From positions 22,580,954-22,644,953 of the forward strand of contig CP154954.1 in the NCBI GenBank assembly GCA_039621445.1: a stretch of 64,000 bases of DNA. Reading direction: 5' to 3'. The notes beneath the pieces were generated by a model. The model did no database searches. It was given only the letters and a program-made list of their open reading frames with translations, and was not told the origin of the DNA. Position 1 is the stretch's first letter. Each line of letters begins with the position of its first letter. This stretch comes from Euglena gracilis. Lineage: Eukaryota; Euglenida; Euglenophyceae; Euglenales. This document shows positions 1 to 10,634 of this stretch, in pieces. A program made the position numbers and the translations under genes.

Positions 1-195
1 GTCCCCCCCCCACCAACCCGCTGGGGGGTCCTGGTGGGGTCCTGGGGTCACTTTTCCCCAAAAATGGCCAAAAAATCGCGAAAAATGCTAAAAATAGCAC
101 GGCACCAAAAAGTATCCCCCCTGGGGGAACCTCCCCCGGGGGAGGGGGCTCAGCCGGACCCAACCACCCCCCCCCCTGGGGGTCTAAGACTAAAA
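1..195 (+). repeat. Dispersed repeat family 1, copy 1
   Basis: The core (about 50-105) has the pattern AAAATGGCC, then ATCGCGAAAAATGC, then TAGCAC. It is followed by a G/C-rich arm with a GGCTC..GACCCA..CCACC motif. The same order recurs at 3984-4330 and 17950-18430. It has no coding capacity and looks like an old non-autonomous element lying in introns and flanks of the minus-strand gene. Confidence 0.7.
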
Positions 196-2639
196 AAAAC
201 CCCTGTTGGTGATTCAGCCCCCCCCCTCTGGCCTCCATTGAGGGAAGTTGTCTCAATGCCAGTGCCCCCCCCCAATTATGAACACCATTCTGCCCCCCCC
301 CCCCAGCTCACCAACCCCTGCCCGCCCTGGGGGCTGAACGGCAATCAGAAACCCCATGAGCGTACTGCCATACACACATGGCTGCTTGGGATAACACATT
401 GGCAAAATGTGTGGGATCAGGAAAATAAAAATCAACACTTATGAATGGGTGATGCGAAAGATTTTGTGGGAACTCTGCTGAGTTGCTGCCGGGGGGGGGG
501 GGGAGTGGTGACTGGATCCCCCCAGGGGGTCCGGTTTTAGAAGGCAGTTGTTCTCAAGGCTGTCGCAACAATAAGAAGGGGGGCAGTCCAAAATTTCTTT
601 TGAAATTGTGGAAAATTTGTGGAAATTTGGGGGAAAAACAAGAAAAATTGATATTGGGAGTGTACACATTTCTGCTGGAGGGGCTTTCGCCTCCTCCTCT
701 GGTTTTTTTCATTTTGCAACATTAGTGTAAGCTTTGCTTTCTCACCCCCCCCAGAAAACACACATGATTTTTTACCATGTCACAGCATTCGTTGGCTGAA
801 AAACCCAAAAAAGGAAAAAAAGAAATTGACGAAAAGTTCAGGTCAGAATGTGGAATATGTCTATGTGGAATTTGTCAAGTCGAAATTATTTCTGGGCAGA
901 AATTAAAAAAAAAACCTTAAAAATGCTAAAAACTAAATGCCAAAATTTGCAAACTTTGGAAAACTTGCAACCAAGTGACAAAAAAGGCACCTGGGTTGGA
1001 ACATGAAACATTCAAGGAATGGCCGGATGAAAGGAGGGAATCAAAGGAGGAAAAGAAAAATTAAATTTTGGAAAAATTGTAAAAATTTGCTGAAAATGGC
1101 GGAATTTGCAGAAAATTGCGAAATCTGCGAAAAATAACCCCTGCAGGGTCCCATGGCTAGAAAAGGGGGGGGGAGACGGGTGTTGGGGTCACCTGACCAG
1201 AACCCAAAAACGGGAGTAAAAGCATGACTCCAGCTGGGTTAGGATTTGTCGACCAAAATTTTAAAACCTCAAAAACCTTCAAAAAATGCCACTTTGGCCA
1301 TTTTAACCCATTTTCAACTTTCAAAGTTGCGACGAGACTTTATCAGTCCAGCCCAGGCGAAGCCGGCGAAGCCAGGCCCAACTGTATTTCTACTGACCCC
1401 CCCCTCCAGGGGGAGGTCCGCAGCCCAGCAGGGAGGTGCTAACTGGGGAGGTGCAAGCTGGAACGCCCCCCCCCCCGACTAGGAGAGTGAGGAACCAATT
1501 TGGCCTCGAGGGCCAGGGCAGCCGAGCCGAAGGGCAGGAGGGGGACCCTTGGGGAAGAGCCCCGCTGGCCGGCCGTGGAGGGAGTCGGACCGCACGCGCT
1601 GCATGGGGGCGTCGGGGGGCGCCGGGCACGCCGGGGGGTCCGGCATGGGCGGGCACTGCGGCGGCAGCGTTGGGGCCGGAGGGCGGCCGGGGGGGGGGGA
1701 GGGCGGGGGGGGGGAGGGGGACGAAGGGACGGCGGCCGAACAACGGCAGAGCCCCTGTCCCCCCGGGGGGGGAGGGGGCAAACAGCCACAGTGCACACAG
1801 GGGGAGGGGGGCTGTCAAACAGAGTTCAGGGCGGCTTCCAGGGGACAGAACATCCAGGTTCAGCTCACAAGACAACGTTGGCTTCACCTACATGCCTGCC
1901 CCCCACCAATCAATTGCCCTTGATATTTGGCATCAGTGGACCTAATTGCCTGTACCGTTTGACTGCAAACGGTTATCTTTGAGAATTAATATATAAAAAA
2001 AAACAGTCAGAGGGGGATACGAACCACCCCAAAAACCCAACCACCTGGAGATCGAAAACTTTATTTCTTTTTATCCCATTTCCTGCCTTCAAAAAAAAAC
2101 CTGGTACATGCTGTTTTGTGCGTCTTGATGCAAATGAACAATTATGGCATGCTTGTGATGTCACAAAGAATGCTCACTGCCATATTTTGAGAGCCAACTT
2201 TCATAATATCATGCTTCAATCAGCAGCGATTTGGGACATTCCACATCGTGCTGCTCATTCCGGCTGGGACTTTCTGCTTTTGAATAATTCAGACCGAAGA
2301 ACCATCATGCAGAATATGTGATTTTCGACAAATGCACATTTTCAAATCACACCACGACATGGCAGCGGACTTGACATGGGGGTAGTTTTGGCAAGCTGCG
2401 CCAATCTCAATGTCTTTGTGTGAGGACGGAACGCCATCCCAGCCACATCCCCCATCGCCATTTCCTTCAATATGGTGTGGTCGGGGGGGGGGGAGAGGCC
2501 GCTGATGGCGGCCGGAAAGAAAAGGAAACCGCTTGGTGAGGAGCCCACCCTAAATGCTGTGGCCGTCCGGGAGGCCATGCTGCACACACCGGCGAAAATA
2601 GTTCCCCCCCTGGCCCGGGGGCCGCCCATCCATCAGGGC
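1..2639. other. 3' flank of the minus-strand gene, no supported gene
   Basis: This stretch lies beyond the stop codon at 2640. It holds a copy of a dispersed repeat at the left edge, an A-rich stretch (about 770-1140) and a very G/C-rich stretch (about 1380-1850) in which almost every frame is open on both strands for compositional reasons. An open plus frame near 2490-2620 and a minus frame near 1500-1700 look faintly protein-like, but neither has clear splice sites or a recognisable motif, so I do not call them. Confidence 0.5.
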
Positions 2640-2810
2640 TCAACCGCCTGCAGCCCTCGGGGCAGGGTGGCCCCCGGGGGGCAGGTGCGGGGCCGCTGGC
2701 CGAGGTCGAGCGGCGGGGTGCGGGCGTCGCACATCAGTCCGGGGCACCGCCGGGCTGTGGGGCTCGCGGAAGCCCACGCCGGGGCTCTCTGTGACCAAGA
2801 CGTTGACCGC
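2640..2810 (-). CDS. PP2C-like gene, last exon with stop codon
   Basis: Terminal exon of the PP2C-type phosphatase part. It starts after an AG at 2811-2812 in phase 0 and is 171 bp with the stop TGA at 2640-2642. The first residues, AVNVLVTES, fit the last strand of the PP2C fold, where active enzymes have DNVTVLVV. The metal-binding Asp-Asn pair is not there. The remainder is a Pro/Arg/Ala-rich tail of about 45 residues. The phase matches the preceding exon at 3073-3243. The domain ends where a PP2C domain should end, so this is probably the true 3' end of the coding region. The exact acceptor is inferred from frame only. Confidence 0.55.
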   Translation of the reverse strand, partial: AVNVLVTESPGVGFREPHSPAVPRTDVRRPHPAARPRPAAPHLPPGGHPAPRAAGG

Positions 2811-3072
2811 CTTTGCTGTCACAAATCAAAAACGTTGGCATCCTGGCCTGGCAACTCCCGTGGCCCACTGGCACCCTGGCCGGTTGTGAGGCTGGTACAG
2901 CCCAAGCCTACGCAGAGTGGCTAGCATGGCGCGTAGCCACGCCAACAACATGGCGTGGGTACGAGCCACGTAGCCATGGGATAAGGCCATGTGGCTACAC
3001 GTCACGTGTCCACATGTGGCCACGTGACGCCGAAAAATGGCCGAGCAGTGGGCGGGACGCCGGGTACAGGAC

Positions 3073-3243
3073 GGACTGGCGGCGCCGCAGGACAGCCTCC
3101 ACGGTCAGGCTCGGCTGCTGCAGGTCCCGCAGCGACGCCTGCACCTCCTGGAAGGCGGCCGCCAGGAACTCCGCCACGTCCGCCTCCGTCATCACGCTCC
3201 AGAGGCCCGCCGCCAGCAGCACACAGCAGTCCCGGCCGCAGGG
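3073..3243 (-). CDS. PP2C-like gene, exon with degenerate SDGLWD motif
   Basis: A 57-codon exon, phase 0 at both ends, after a CCAG acceptor and before a GTCCTG donor. It reads CCVLLAAGLWSVM followed by TEADVAEFLAAAF and a helical stretch ending in VEAVLRRR. This is the PP2C segment normally written FLVLASDGLWDVM plus the next two helices. The Asp of SDG, a metal ligand in this family, is Ala here, and the following WD is WS. The surrounding hydrophobic pattern is kept, so the fold is probably retained without normal catalysis. Confidence 0.75.
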
Positions 3244-3644
3244 CTGGCCCAACCCACAGGCACAGCGGGTGCCCTACCCCCCCCCCCCCGGGAAACTGTC
3301 ACCTGACAGGTTGGCCAGTACCAGGACCTTGACAGGTTCTCGGGCATGACAGTTTCCCGGGGGGGGGGGGGGTTGGTATGCAGCGACTGGACAATGCAAA
3401 ACAAAACTGCACGTGTGTGGGTTGCAGAGTTATTCCCAGAAAATTGAGTTCTGAAATTATTCAAACTGTGTTTGATACATCAATAACAAATCCATCGTTT
3501 ATCAATAACAAAGTTCTGTTATATCAACAACAAAGTTCTGTTTCATTCAAAGGTCTTGGAAAAATCTGGAATCAAACTTGGATGCCCCCTCTAATTTGGC
3601 TGATTCTCATTTTGGTTGAACTACGAACAGCTCAGGAGGCATGC

Positions 3645-3746
3645 ACTCCGTTCCATCCCTGGTCTGGAGGGGTCGATTTTGTGGCTGGTGACGTGGGGAT
3701 GGCAGGTGACCACCCGCCAGGGGCGGAGGTTGGCCGCGACTTGGAA
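3645..3746 (-). CDS. PP2C-like gene, LRPW exon
   Basis: A 34-codon exon, phase 0 at both ends. It opens FQVAANLRPWRVVTCHPHVT and continues SHKIDPS, which aligns with the PP2C segment GDxxLKPYVVAEPEVTxHxID directly after the RVNGxLxVSR motif. It joins in frame to the exon upstream (5113-5284), which ends in RLLG, and to the exon downstream starting PCGRDCC. The 3' boundary uses GC (AGT|GCATGC) to keep frame. The usual FGD aspartate position is Phe at the junction. Placing this exon removes what would otherwise be a 30-residue gap in the phosphatase fold. Confidence 0.65.
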
Positions 3747-3789
3747 CTTGGGGGGCGGAAACCCAATGGTTGCCTGATACAATGTAATT

Positions 3790-3946
3790 ATGATTAATAT
3801 ACATATACATATATATATATACTGTGTAATATAATATGTATATTATATATTATATGTAATACTGTATACAATATATATTATACTTTTTATATTATAAAAA
3901 TTATAATATATATAATATTTTTACTTATAATTAATTATATAATGTA
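3790..3946. repeat. AT-rich low-complexity tract
   Basis: An almost pure A/T stretch of TATA/TAATATAT units within the intron between the exons at 5113-5284 and 3645-3746. It contrasts sharply with the G/C homopolymers on either side. I see no gene signal in it. Confidence 0.85.
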
Positions 3947-3983
3947 GTTAGCCTTAACCTGAAGTGTGAACACTGCCCGAGGA

Positions 3984-4330
3984 AAATGTCAGGGTGCTTG
4001 GGACCCCCAGGGTTTTTTTTAAGACCAGGGGGAGGGGGTCCACCTCCACCCACCCTGGGGGCCCCCTCCGGGGGGGGGGGGCTCCCAGGGGACCCACTCA
4101 CTTTCCCCCGAAAATGGCCAAAATCGCGAAAAATGCTAAAAATACCTATTTTAGCACCTTTTTCAAAAAAATTTAGGCGCCTTTGGCGCTGAAAAGCATA
4201 TCCCCTGGGGGAGACCCGGGGGGACCCCGGAGGCTCGGCCAGACCCACCCACCCTACCCCCCTCTCCCCCCCGGGGGGTTCAAGGCTAAAAAAAAAAAAC
4301 CTGCACCCCCCCCTTCCCTCCAGGGTAAGC
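3984..4330 (+). repeat. Dispersed repeat family 1, copy 2
   Basis: Same order of blocks as copy 1: a G/C-rich leader, AAAATGGCC then ATCGCGAAAAATGC, TAGCACC TTTTTCAAA, then GGCTCGGCCAGACCCACC and CCCCGGGG. It lies inside an intron of the minus-strand gene. The rest of the intron (to 5112) shows nothing coding. Confidence 0.75.
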
Positions 4331-5112
4331 CTCAGGGTATCATTGCTCAGCGATCCCCCAGGCATACCACGGTTGGTGCTGACAAAATAAACTGGATGGA
4401 AAAATTGCAGGCGAAACGAGATGTCGTGCAAAACAAACGTGCGGAAAAAATTGGCAGACTTCCCCCCCTACCAAAAAAAAGACACAAGAAAGTGTATTTC
4501 ATGTGACACCACACATTGGAAACCTCACAACATGATTCAACTGGCTGAGCAAGGAAGGATAATTACGAACAACTGAAAATCAAACCACCTGAGCACATCT
4601 CTTGATATGATTGACAATTGAAAGACATGAAAGTGATGTTTGAAAAATAGGGTGTAATTTTCGAAAATTTCCGAAAACCATGTGAGAAAATTTGGTAGTC
4701 TAGGCCAAAATGGTAGAAAAAGATTTGTCAGGATTTTGTTCCGCCAATTTTTTCCAAACGACTTTTGTTCATTCATGCATTCATTGCCAATCCTCCCCAC
4801 CACGGATGTTGGCAGATTGGTTGGCCCGCGGTTGGGCTGCGACCGACGGTGGCCCAACCTCTCGCGAACCAACCTCCCAGCAGCACCCCCCCAGGAAAAG
4901 AGGTTCTAAATTGGGAAACTGCATCACCGAGATTAGACAAAAACCTTTCGCATCAGACCAAGACATTATGCCAGGGGTAGAAGACAAGTGAGGACAGCTG
5001 AGTGAGTGAGAATGGAGGCAGGAGACAGTTTGAGTACATTGTGGAGGACAGTCATCTGGGAGGGGAGGGCCTGGGGAGGGGGCGGCACAAACCCCGGATG
5101 GCAGTGGGGCAC

Positions 5113-5284
5113 GCCGAGGAGGCGGGTCACCAGCAGCTCGCCGTTGACCCGCCACGCCCCCTCGCGGAACGTCACCGTGCCGCCCCGCTTCTGGACGAGG
5201 TGCCGCTCCGCCTCGTTGGTCGGGGTGTGGAGGTCCGCGAGGCGGGTCGTCGTGAAGTCCTGGTGCACCGGCCGGGGGCCCGGC
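5113..5284 (-). CDS. PP2C-like gene, RVNGELLVTR exon
   Basis: A 172-bp exon after a GCCAG acceptor, phase-matched to the exon at 7907-8019. It encodes DFTTTRLADLHTPTNEAE, then RHLVQKRGGTVTF and GAWRVNGELLVTRLLG. This is the PP2C block usually written DHKPxxxxExxRIxxxGGxVxxxxxxRVxGxLAVSRAxG. The glycine pair and RVNG-L-VTR are well kept, while the DHKP start is altered to DFTT. The donor is GGC|GTGCCC. Confidence 0.85.
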
Positions 5285-5871
5285 CTGGCAAGCTCCAAGA
5301 CCTGCCTAACTCCCCCCAGAACCCTGCACCTGAGCTGCATCCCGGAAACGATCCGAGTGCCCCGCTCCGTCAACCCCACAGGCAGCGCCACGCATTTTCC
5401 CCTCCCCTGGAAGCTTGCTGAAAAGTTCACAGTTTCCCAAAGCGGAAATTGATTACCTTAATAGAGCTGGCTATGGATGGGAGCGGCCGCAAACAGGTGG
5501 CCGCTGGAGCATCAAGGACGTGTGGCACCCAAATGCAGCATGTCTTCGAGGTCACGAACACAGTTGACACCAACCTGACCCCCGGATTCAGGTTGCCCTG
5601 CCCCCACCCCCCCCCCCCGGAATGCCCTACCCACTTGGGAGGTTGGCCTCGGTGCCTGTACTCACCAACCTGCGCTTCTTGGGAGTAGGCATGGCCAAAC
5701 ACCCTGTCTATTCACCAACTTGGCTGAAACTTCTGAGCAGGTGGAGGTTGGACCCCTGCTCAAGGAGGGGAACCAGGTTTTGAATAGTGCTGAGCTCTTA
5801 ATAAGCGCGCACCCACCCCTTCATTGACCCCTCCATACATACCGGCGCACTCCATGGAGCTCTTTTGCCTG

Positions 5872-6850
5872 AAATCCATGGGTTTTTGTGCCAGAAACAG
5901 GGCGCCGGTGGGTCGAAAAACGCTCATATTCGGCTCAAAAACAGTTTTTCCGGGTCCGGGAGGCCCAAAAACATTGTTTTGGTCAAAAAAAATTTTCGAT
6001 TTTTTTCGACTTTTTTGACCCGGTTTTGACCCAAAATCAATGAGTCGGCGGCCCAAAACGGGGCGCTGGCGGGTCGAAAAACGCTCGTTTTCGGCTGAAA
6101 AACAGTTTTTCCGGGTCCGGGAGGCCAAAAAACATCGTTTCGGGCAGAAAAAAATTTTTCGATTTTTTTCGACTTTTTTGACCTGGTTTTGACCCAAAGT
6201 CAATGGGTCGGCGGCCCAAAACGGGGCGCTGGCGGGTCGAAAAACGCTCGTTTTCGGCTCAAAAACAGTTTTTCTGGGTCCGGGAGGCCAAAAAACATCG
6301 TTTCGGGCAAAAAAAAGTTTTTCGATTTTTTTCGACTTTTTCAACCTGGTTTTGACCCAAAGTCAATGGGTCGGCGGCCCAAAACGGGGCGCTGGCGGGT
6401 CGAAAAACGCTCGTTTTCGGCTCAAAAACAGTTTTTCTGGGTCCGGGAGGCCAAAAAACATCGTTTCGGGCAGAAAATTTTTTTTCGATTTTTTTCGACT
6501 TTTTTGACCACGGGATTTGCCCCAAAGTCAATGGTCGGCGGCCCAAAACTGGGCGCTCTGGCGGTCGAAAAACGCTCGTTTTCGGCTCAAAACAGTTTTT
6601 TCTTGTCCGGGAGGCCAAAAAACATCGTTTCGGGAAAAAAAAAATTTTTTTCTATTTTTTTCGATTCATTCGACCCGGTGTTGACCAAAAGTCAATGGGT
6701 CGGCGGCCCAAAACGGTGCGCTGGCGGGTCGAAAAACGCTCGTTTTCGGCTCAAAAACAGTTTTTCTGGGTCCGGGAGGCCAAAAAACATCGTTTCGGGC
6801 AAAAAAAAGTTTTTCGATTTTTTTCGACTTTTTTGGCCGAAAACGGCTAA
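5872..6850. repeat. Intronic tandem array, about 163 bp x 6
   Basis: Six direct copies with the landmark GGGTCCGGGAGGCC at about 5951, 6112, 6275, 6438, 6602 and 6767, spaced 161-165 bp. Each unit contains AAAACGCTCGTTTTCGGCT and runs of A and T around TTTTTTTCGACTTTTTT. The array lies within the 2.6-kb intron between the phosphatase exons at 7907-8019 and 5113-5284. Its weak open frames are repeat-derived. The rest of the intron (5285-5871 and 6851-7906) holds G-runs and dispersed-repeat fragments. Confidence 0.9.
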
Positions 6851-7406
6851 GTCGAACAGAGGGAAAAATGTACAAAATGGCCTGAAATGGCCAAATTGGC
6901 CAAAAAAACGGCCGTATCTCGGGCTAGGCGAGGAGTTGGGGGGAAATCAAAATACCGGTGGATGGGGCGTTCCAAGGGCTTCAAATTAGGTCTGCGGACA
7001 TTTCCTTTGATTTGGCTTCATTTTGGAGATATTTTGAAAATTGACATTTTTTTGGCAGTCCAAAGGGGGGGGGGGGGCTCATCGAGGGGGGGCGGGTAAA
7101 TCCTACCGAGTTTGGACCCCTTCGCGCGTGAATAACTCGGGCCTGGCGGGGAGTTGGGGGTCAAACCCAGGTGATTCGGAAACTAGGAATCCAGTCGCTC
7201 GCGACTGAAAAAAAAAATTCCGGGAACGGGGCCGGGATCATGGTGATAATCCGTCGGTTCCCGAGGTGGCCCCGACCCGGGGGGGGCCCCCGGGGGGGGG
7301 AGTGGGGGGGGTCGAGGGGGGGGGTTCGCCAGGGGTAAGCTTCGCTCTTACCCATAAAGGGATAAGAGCTCAGCGACCCCCCATCTAAACAGGGGCTAAG
7401 CTCCGG

Positions 7407-7525
7407 GACAAAAACGTTTCCAAACAGATCCGAAATGACATCTTGGAATTTTTTGGCAAACCTTTGTCGAAATGACCAAAAATTTTCGGCGCAGAGCACC
7501 GGAAAGAAAAAAAACTTGACCTTAT
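7407..7525. repeat. Dispersed repeat family 2, copy
   Basis: An A-rich segment that ends in a short inverted core (TTCGGCGCAGAGCACCGG) followed by AAAGAAAAAAAACTTGACC. Related copies are at 9040-9165 and twice within 14165-14535. The core GGCGC(A/T)xxGCGCCG folds back on itself. Confidence 0.6.
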
Positions 7526-7906
7526 TGGGGGACCAGGTTGGCCCCCCGGAGTGAATCCGGACCCCCCCCCCGGGGTTCCAGACCCCCCGGAGGGGGTCCA
7601 GGGCTGCAGGGGAGGGGGCTGTGCTGGGCTGGGTCGATGAAAAAAACAAAAAATTCTAACACATTTTTGCCTTCTCGACATTTTGGTGGATGGAGCTAGA
7701 TCAAGGCAGGGGGGCTGTGATGGAGGAAGCTGTGATGAGAAAAAAAGGCAGTAGGTGCCCGGTCCAGGAGGGTAGGAAGCCTCCCAAATGAAGCCGGGAA
7801 ACCCCCGTATGCCGAACCCTGGCGTGGTGCACAAGTGTGCCAAACCTCACCCCCCCCCCCCACAGCGCCGCACGGGTGCGGGCCGCAGCCCCCTCCCCCC
7901 GCCCAC

Positions 7907-8019
7907 CCTGTCGCCGGGCCCGGCCCCCTCAGCAGCGCCCGGGAGTCCCCGGCGTTGGCGACCCACAGCGTGCCCCGGCGCAGCACGGCCACCAGGGCGG
8001 TGGTGCCGACCCGGGCCGG
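7907..8019 (-). CDS. PP2C-like gene, GTTALVAVL / VANAGDSR exon
   Basis: Encodes PARVGTTALVAVLRRG then TLWVANAGDSRALL, which is the diagnostic PP2C motif pair GTTAxVxLxxxxxLxVANxGDSRAxL. The acceptor is CGAG|CCG in phase 0 and the donor ACAGG|GTGGGC in phase 2. Both phases match the neighbouring phosphatase exons. Of all the phosphatase exons this one is closest to the family consensus. Confidence 0.92.
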
Positions 8020-8517
8020 CTCGTTGTTGAGCGAGACCCGGCGAGGCCGCCGTTCAGCGCCGGCCGATTGGGGAGGGGCCCAGTGCAACGAGGCACCGTT
8101 GGCAGCGTTGGGTTGGCCCTACAGCAGGGGGGGGATCATTGAGTATAGCCGGGGGCATTGGGGTGTGGTGGGGTGTGTAAAATACACCCTTACACGCTGA
8201 AGTGTTCGTTTTCACACACACCAAGAAAAACATGTCGCACATGCCAATATGTCGATGACAACAAAACACAAGACACAAACAAGAAACAAAAAATCAAGCA
8301 CAAATCAACAAACCAGAAGATCAAAAGACATAGACAGAAGAAAATGATTCAAAACCAAGAGAATTCTTTTAAAAATAACGAGATCAGAAAAAAGAAGCAG
8401 AAGAGAAGAGAAGAGAAGAGAAGCCCAAAAATGCGAGGAAAGAGACATGCATGGCTTTGTAGGTGCAATGGCACAGGATGAGCTGCATATGGACTTTCCC
8501 ATCACACACGGGAACAC

Positions 8518-8613
8518 TGCCTGAACAGCAGCCTGGCCCCACTCCCGGATCCGCTTGTCCGTCACACGGAAGGCGTCGATCAGGGCGGCCTGCAGGTCCA
8601 TCGGAGGCATGGC
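8518..8613 (-). CDS. PP2C-like gene, DAFRVTD exon
   Basis: A 32-codon exon in phase 0 at both ends. It reads AMPPMDLQAALIDAFRVTDK then RIREWGQAAVQA. The spacing fits the PP2C helix ALxxAFxxTDxxF that precedes GTTA. The acceptor is TGCCAG|GCC and the donor GCA|GTGTTC. The intron on its 5' side (8614-9476) holds G-runs and a family-2 repeat. The intron on its 3' side (8020-8517) contains an A-rich, protein-poor stretch. Confidence 0.85.
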
Positions 8614-9039
8614 CTGGCATGGCATGGCAGGGGCTCCTGACAAACTGTCCTTCACCAGGGGGGACCACTACCTCCCAGTCAGAAAGGAGTCAGAAAACAC
8701 CCAGTGCTGGATGAGGCCATTTCTCGCTTTCCAGGACTGGCGGGGCGCTGATGAAGCCACAAAAAAAATACACACCGTGTTTCTGTCAACTGAGTTAACA
8801 ACAACACAACGCAGCGTGTGCTTTGAGATTATCGTTCTAAATAAACAATGGCAAAAAGGACTCCCCAACGAAACGGTGTTGGCAGTGGCCATGGGTGGGT
8901 AGCAGCCGGAGGTCACGAGCAGGGTTCGATATAAGGACAGGTGGGGGGGTCCGGACCCCCCCCCCCTGCGGGCCAGGGGGGGGGGGGGGGGGGGGGGGGA
9001 CACCCCCCCCCACCTAAACAGTGGCGCGGTCTGGGTGAC

Positions 9040-9165
9040 CGAAAATTTTTGACCCCCCAAAACGACCAAAAGTGCCATTTTGGGCACTTTTGGGGCAAAA
9101 ATGTGCCAAAAATGCAAAAAAAATTCGGCGCAAAGCGCCGGAGGAAAAAAATTGACCCTTTTTTG
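9040..9165. repeat. Dispersed repeat family 2, copy
   Basis: Contains TTCGGCGCAAAGCGCCGG flanked by A-rich sequence with TGCCATTTTGGGCA and AAAAAAATTGACC. It is related to the copies at 7407-7525 and 14165-14535 and lies in an intron of the phosphatase part. Confidence 0.65.
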
Positions 9166-9476
9166 GGGGGGGGGTCCCGGATACCTCCCCAGGGTCGGTC
9201 CGGACCCCCCTGGCAGGTGGGGGGGTCCGGACCCCCCCCGCCAGCCAACTGGGCTGCCCAGCTCACCTATCCCTGCATTTTTTCCCCTCACCACAGTTTC
9301 CTCCATCACAGCCCCCAGCCTTGATCTAGCCCCATCCACCAAAATGTCGAAAATGGCAAAAATGTGTTAGAAAATTTTGTTTTTCACCGACCCAGCCCAG
9401 CCCAGCCCCCTCCAGCCCCGGGGTGGGGGGGGACACCCCCCCCACCTAAACCATGTACGCCGTCCTTATATCAAAC

Positions 9477-9555
9477 CCTGGTCACGAGGTTGTGGAGCAT
9501 CGTGTCCCGAGCGTAGGCGGCGACTTCCGTCCCAGGTGGAGGGGCCGGGGAATGC
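9477..9555 (-). CDS. PP2C-like gene, exon after the DGHG motif
   Basis: A short exon encoding HSPAPPPGTEVAAYARDTML then HNLVTR. PP2C proteins normally have DGHGGxxVAxYxxxxLxxxL at this place. The acceptor TTAG|G completes the codon left by the upstream donor in the right frame, and the donor is AGG|GTTTGA. A small proline-rich insertion sits between DGHG and VAAYA. Confidence 0.8.
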
Positions 9556-9773
9556 CTAACCGAGGAGAACCCCCATTCAAGTAATTTCACAGTCGGGTTG
9601 AGCGGACTGTGCGCATGAATGGAGACAAACAGCCAAACAGGCCTCGGGGCCCAGGCTGCACACACCGGGCCGCATGGAATGCAAAACAAGAGACCAGGGA
9701 TGCGTGCCTCGTTCTGCAGTCCTCCTATGGCTGCAGCCTCCGGAGGGGGGGCTTTGGCGGGGCCCCCCCAGAC

Positions 9774-9915
9774 GCCCCGTGCCCGTCGAAGAGCCCCACC
9801 ACCGCGTCGTCCAGCACGCCGTCCCCCGCCAGCCCCTCCTCCGCGCTGCGGCCCGCCCCCGCCCACGGCGGCTTCTCCTTCGTCCGCGTGGGCGTCCCCG
9901 TCAGCCAGCGGCCCC
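9774..9915 (-). CDS. PP2C-like gene, exon with the FDGHG motif
   Basis: Encodes GVLDDAVVGLFDGHGA, the PP2C metal-binding signature (Asp and Gly of DGHG). The upstream residues (TRTKEKPPW, then AEEGLAGD) are where the MED motif region should be, but MED itself is not visible and must be in an earlier exon if present. The donor is GGGGC|GTCTGG. The 5' boundary is uncertain because I see no clear acceptor, so the start given is approximate. Confidence 0.8.
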
Positions 9916-10022
9916 CACACACCCCACCTCGCCATCCAATTTCCATAAACCTCCAGCATTCTTACCCATCCCTCCTCACCAGGATGCGGGTAGGGGTCGA
10001 GCCCCCCCTCGTGAGAATCCCC

Positions 10023-10404
10023 CATACGTACATACATACAAACAACACATACATACAAACAAACAACACATGCATACATACATACATACATACATACATA
10101 CATACATACATACATACATACATACATACATACATACATACATACATACATACATACATACATACATACATACATACATACATGCATGCATGCATGCATG
10201 CATGCATACATACATACATACATACATACATACATACATACATACATACATACATACATACATACATACATACATACATACATACATACATACATACATA
10301 CATACATACATACATACATACATACATACATACATACATACATACATACATACATACATGCATACATACATACACACACACACACTTACTTACTTACTTA
10401 CTTA
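10023..10404. repeat. (TACA)n microsatellite with (TGCA) and (CA)/(TTAC) interruptions
   Basis: About 350 bp of TACA repeats, interrupted by a TGCA block at about 10180-10207 and ending in (CA)n and (TTAC)n. All six frames are open only because of the period. The long Tyr-Ile-His-Thr or Met-Cys-Val-Tyr frames over it are not genes. Confidence 0.97.
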
Positions 10405-10415
10405 CAGACATACTT

Positions 10416-10634
<219 letters not shown>

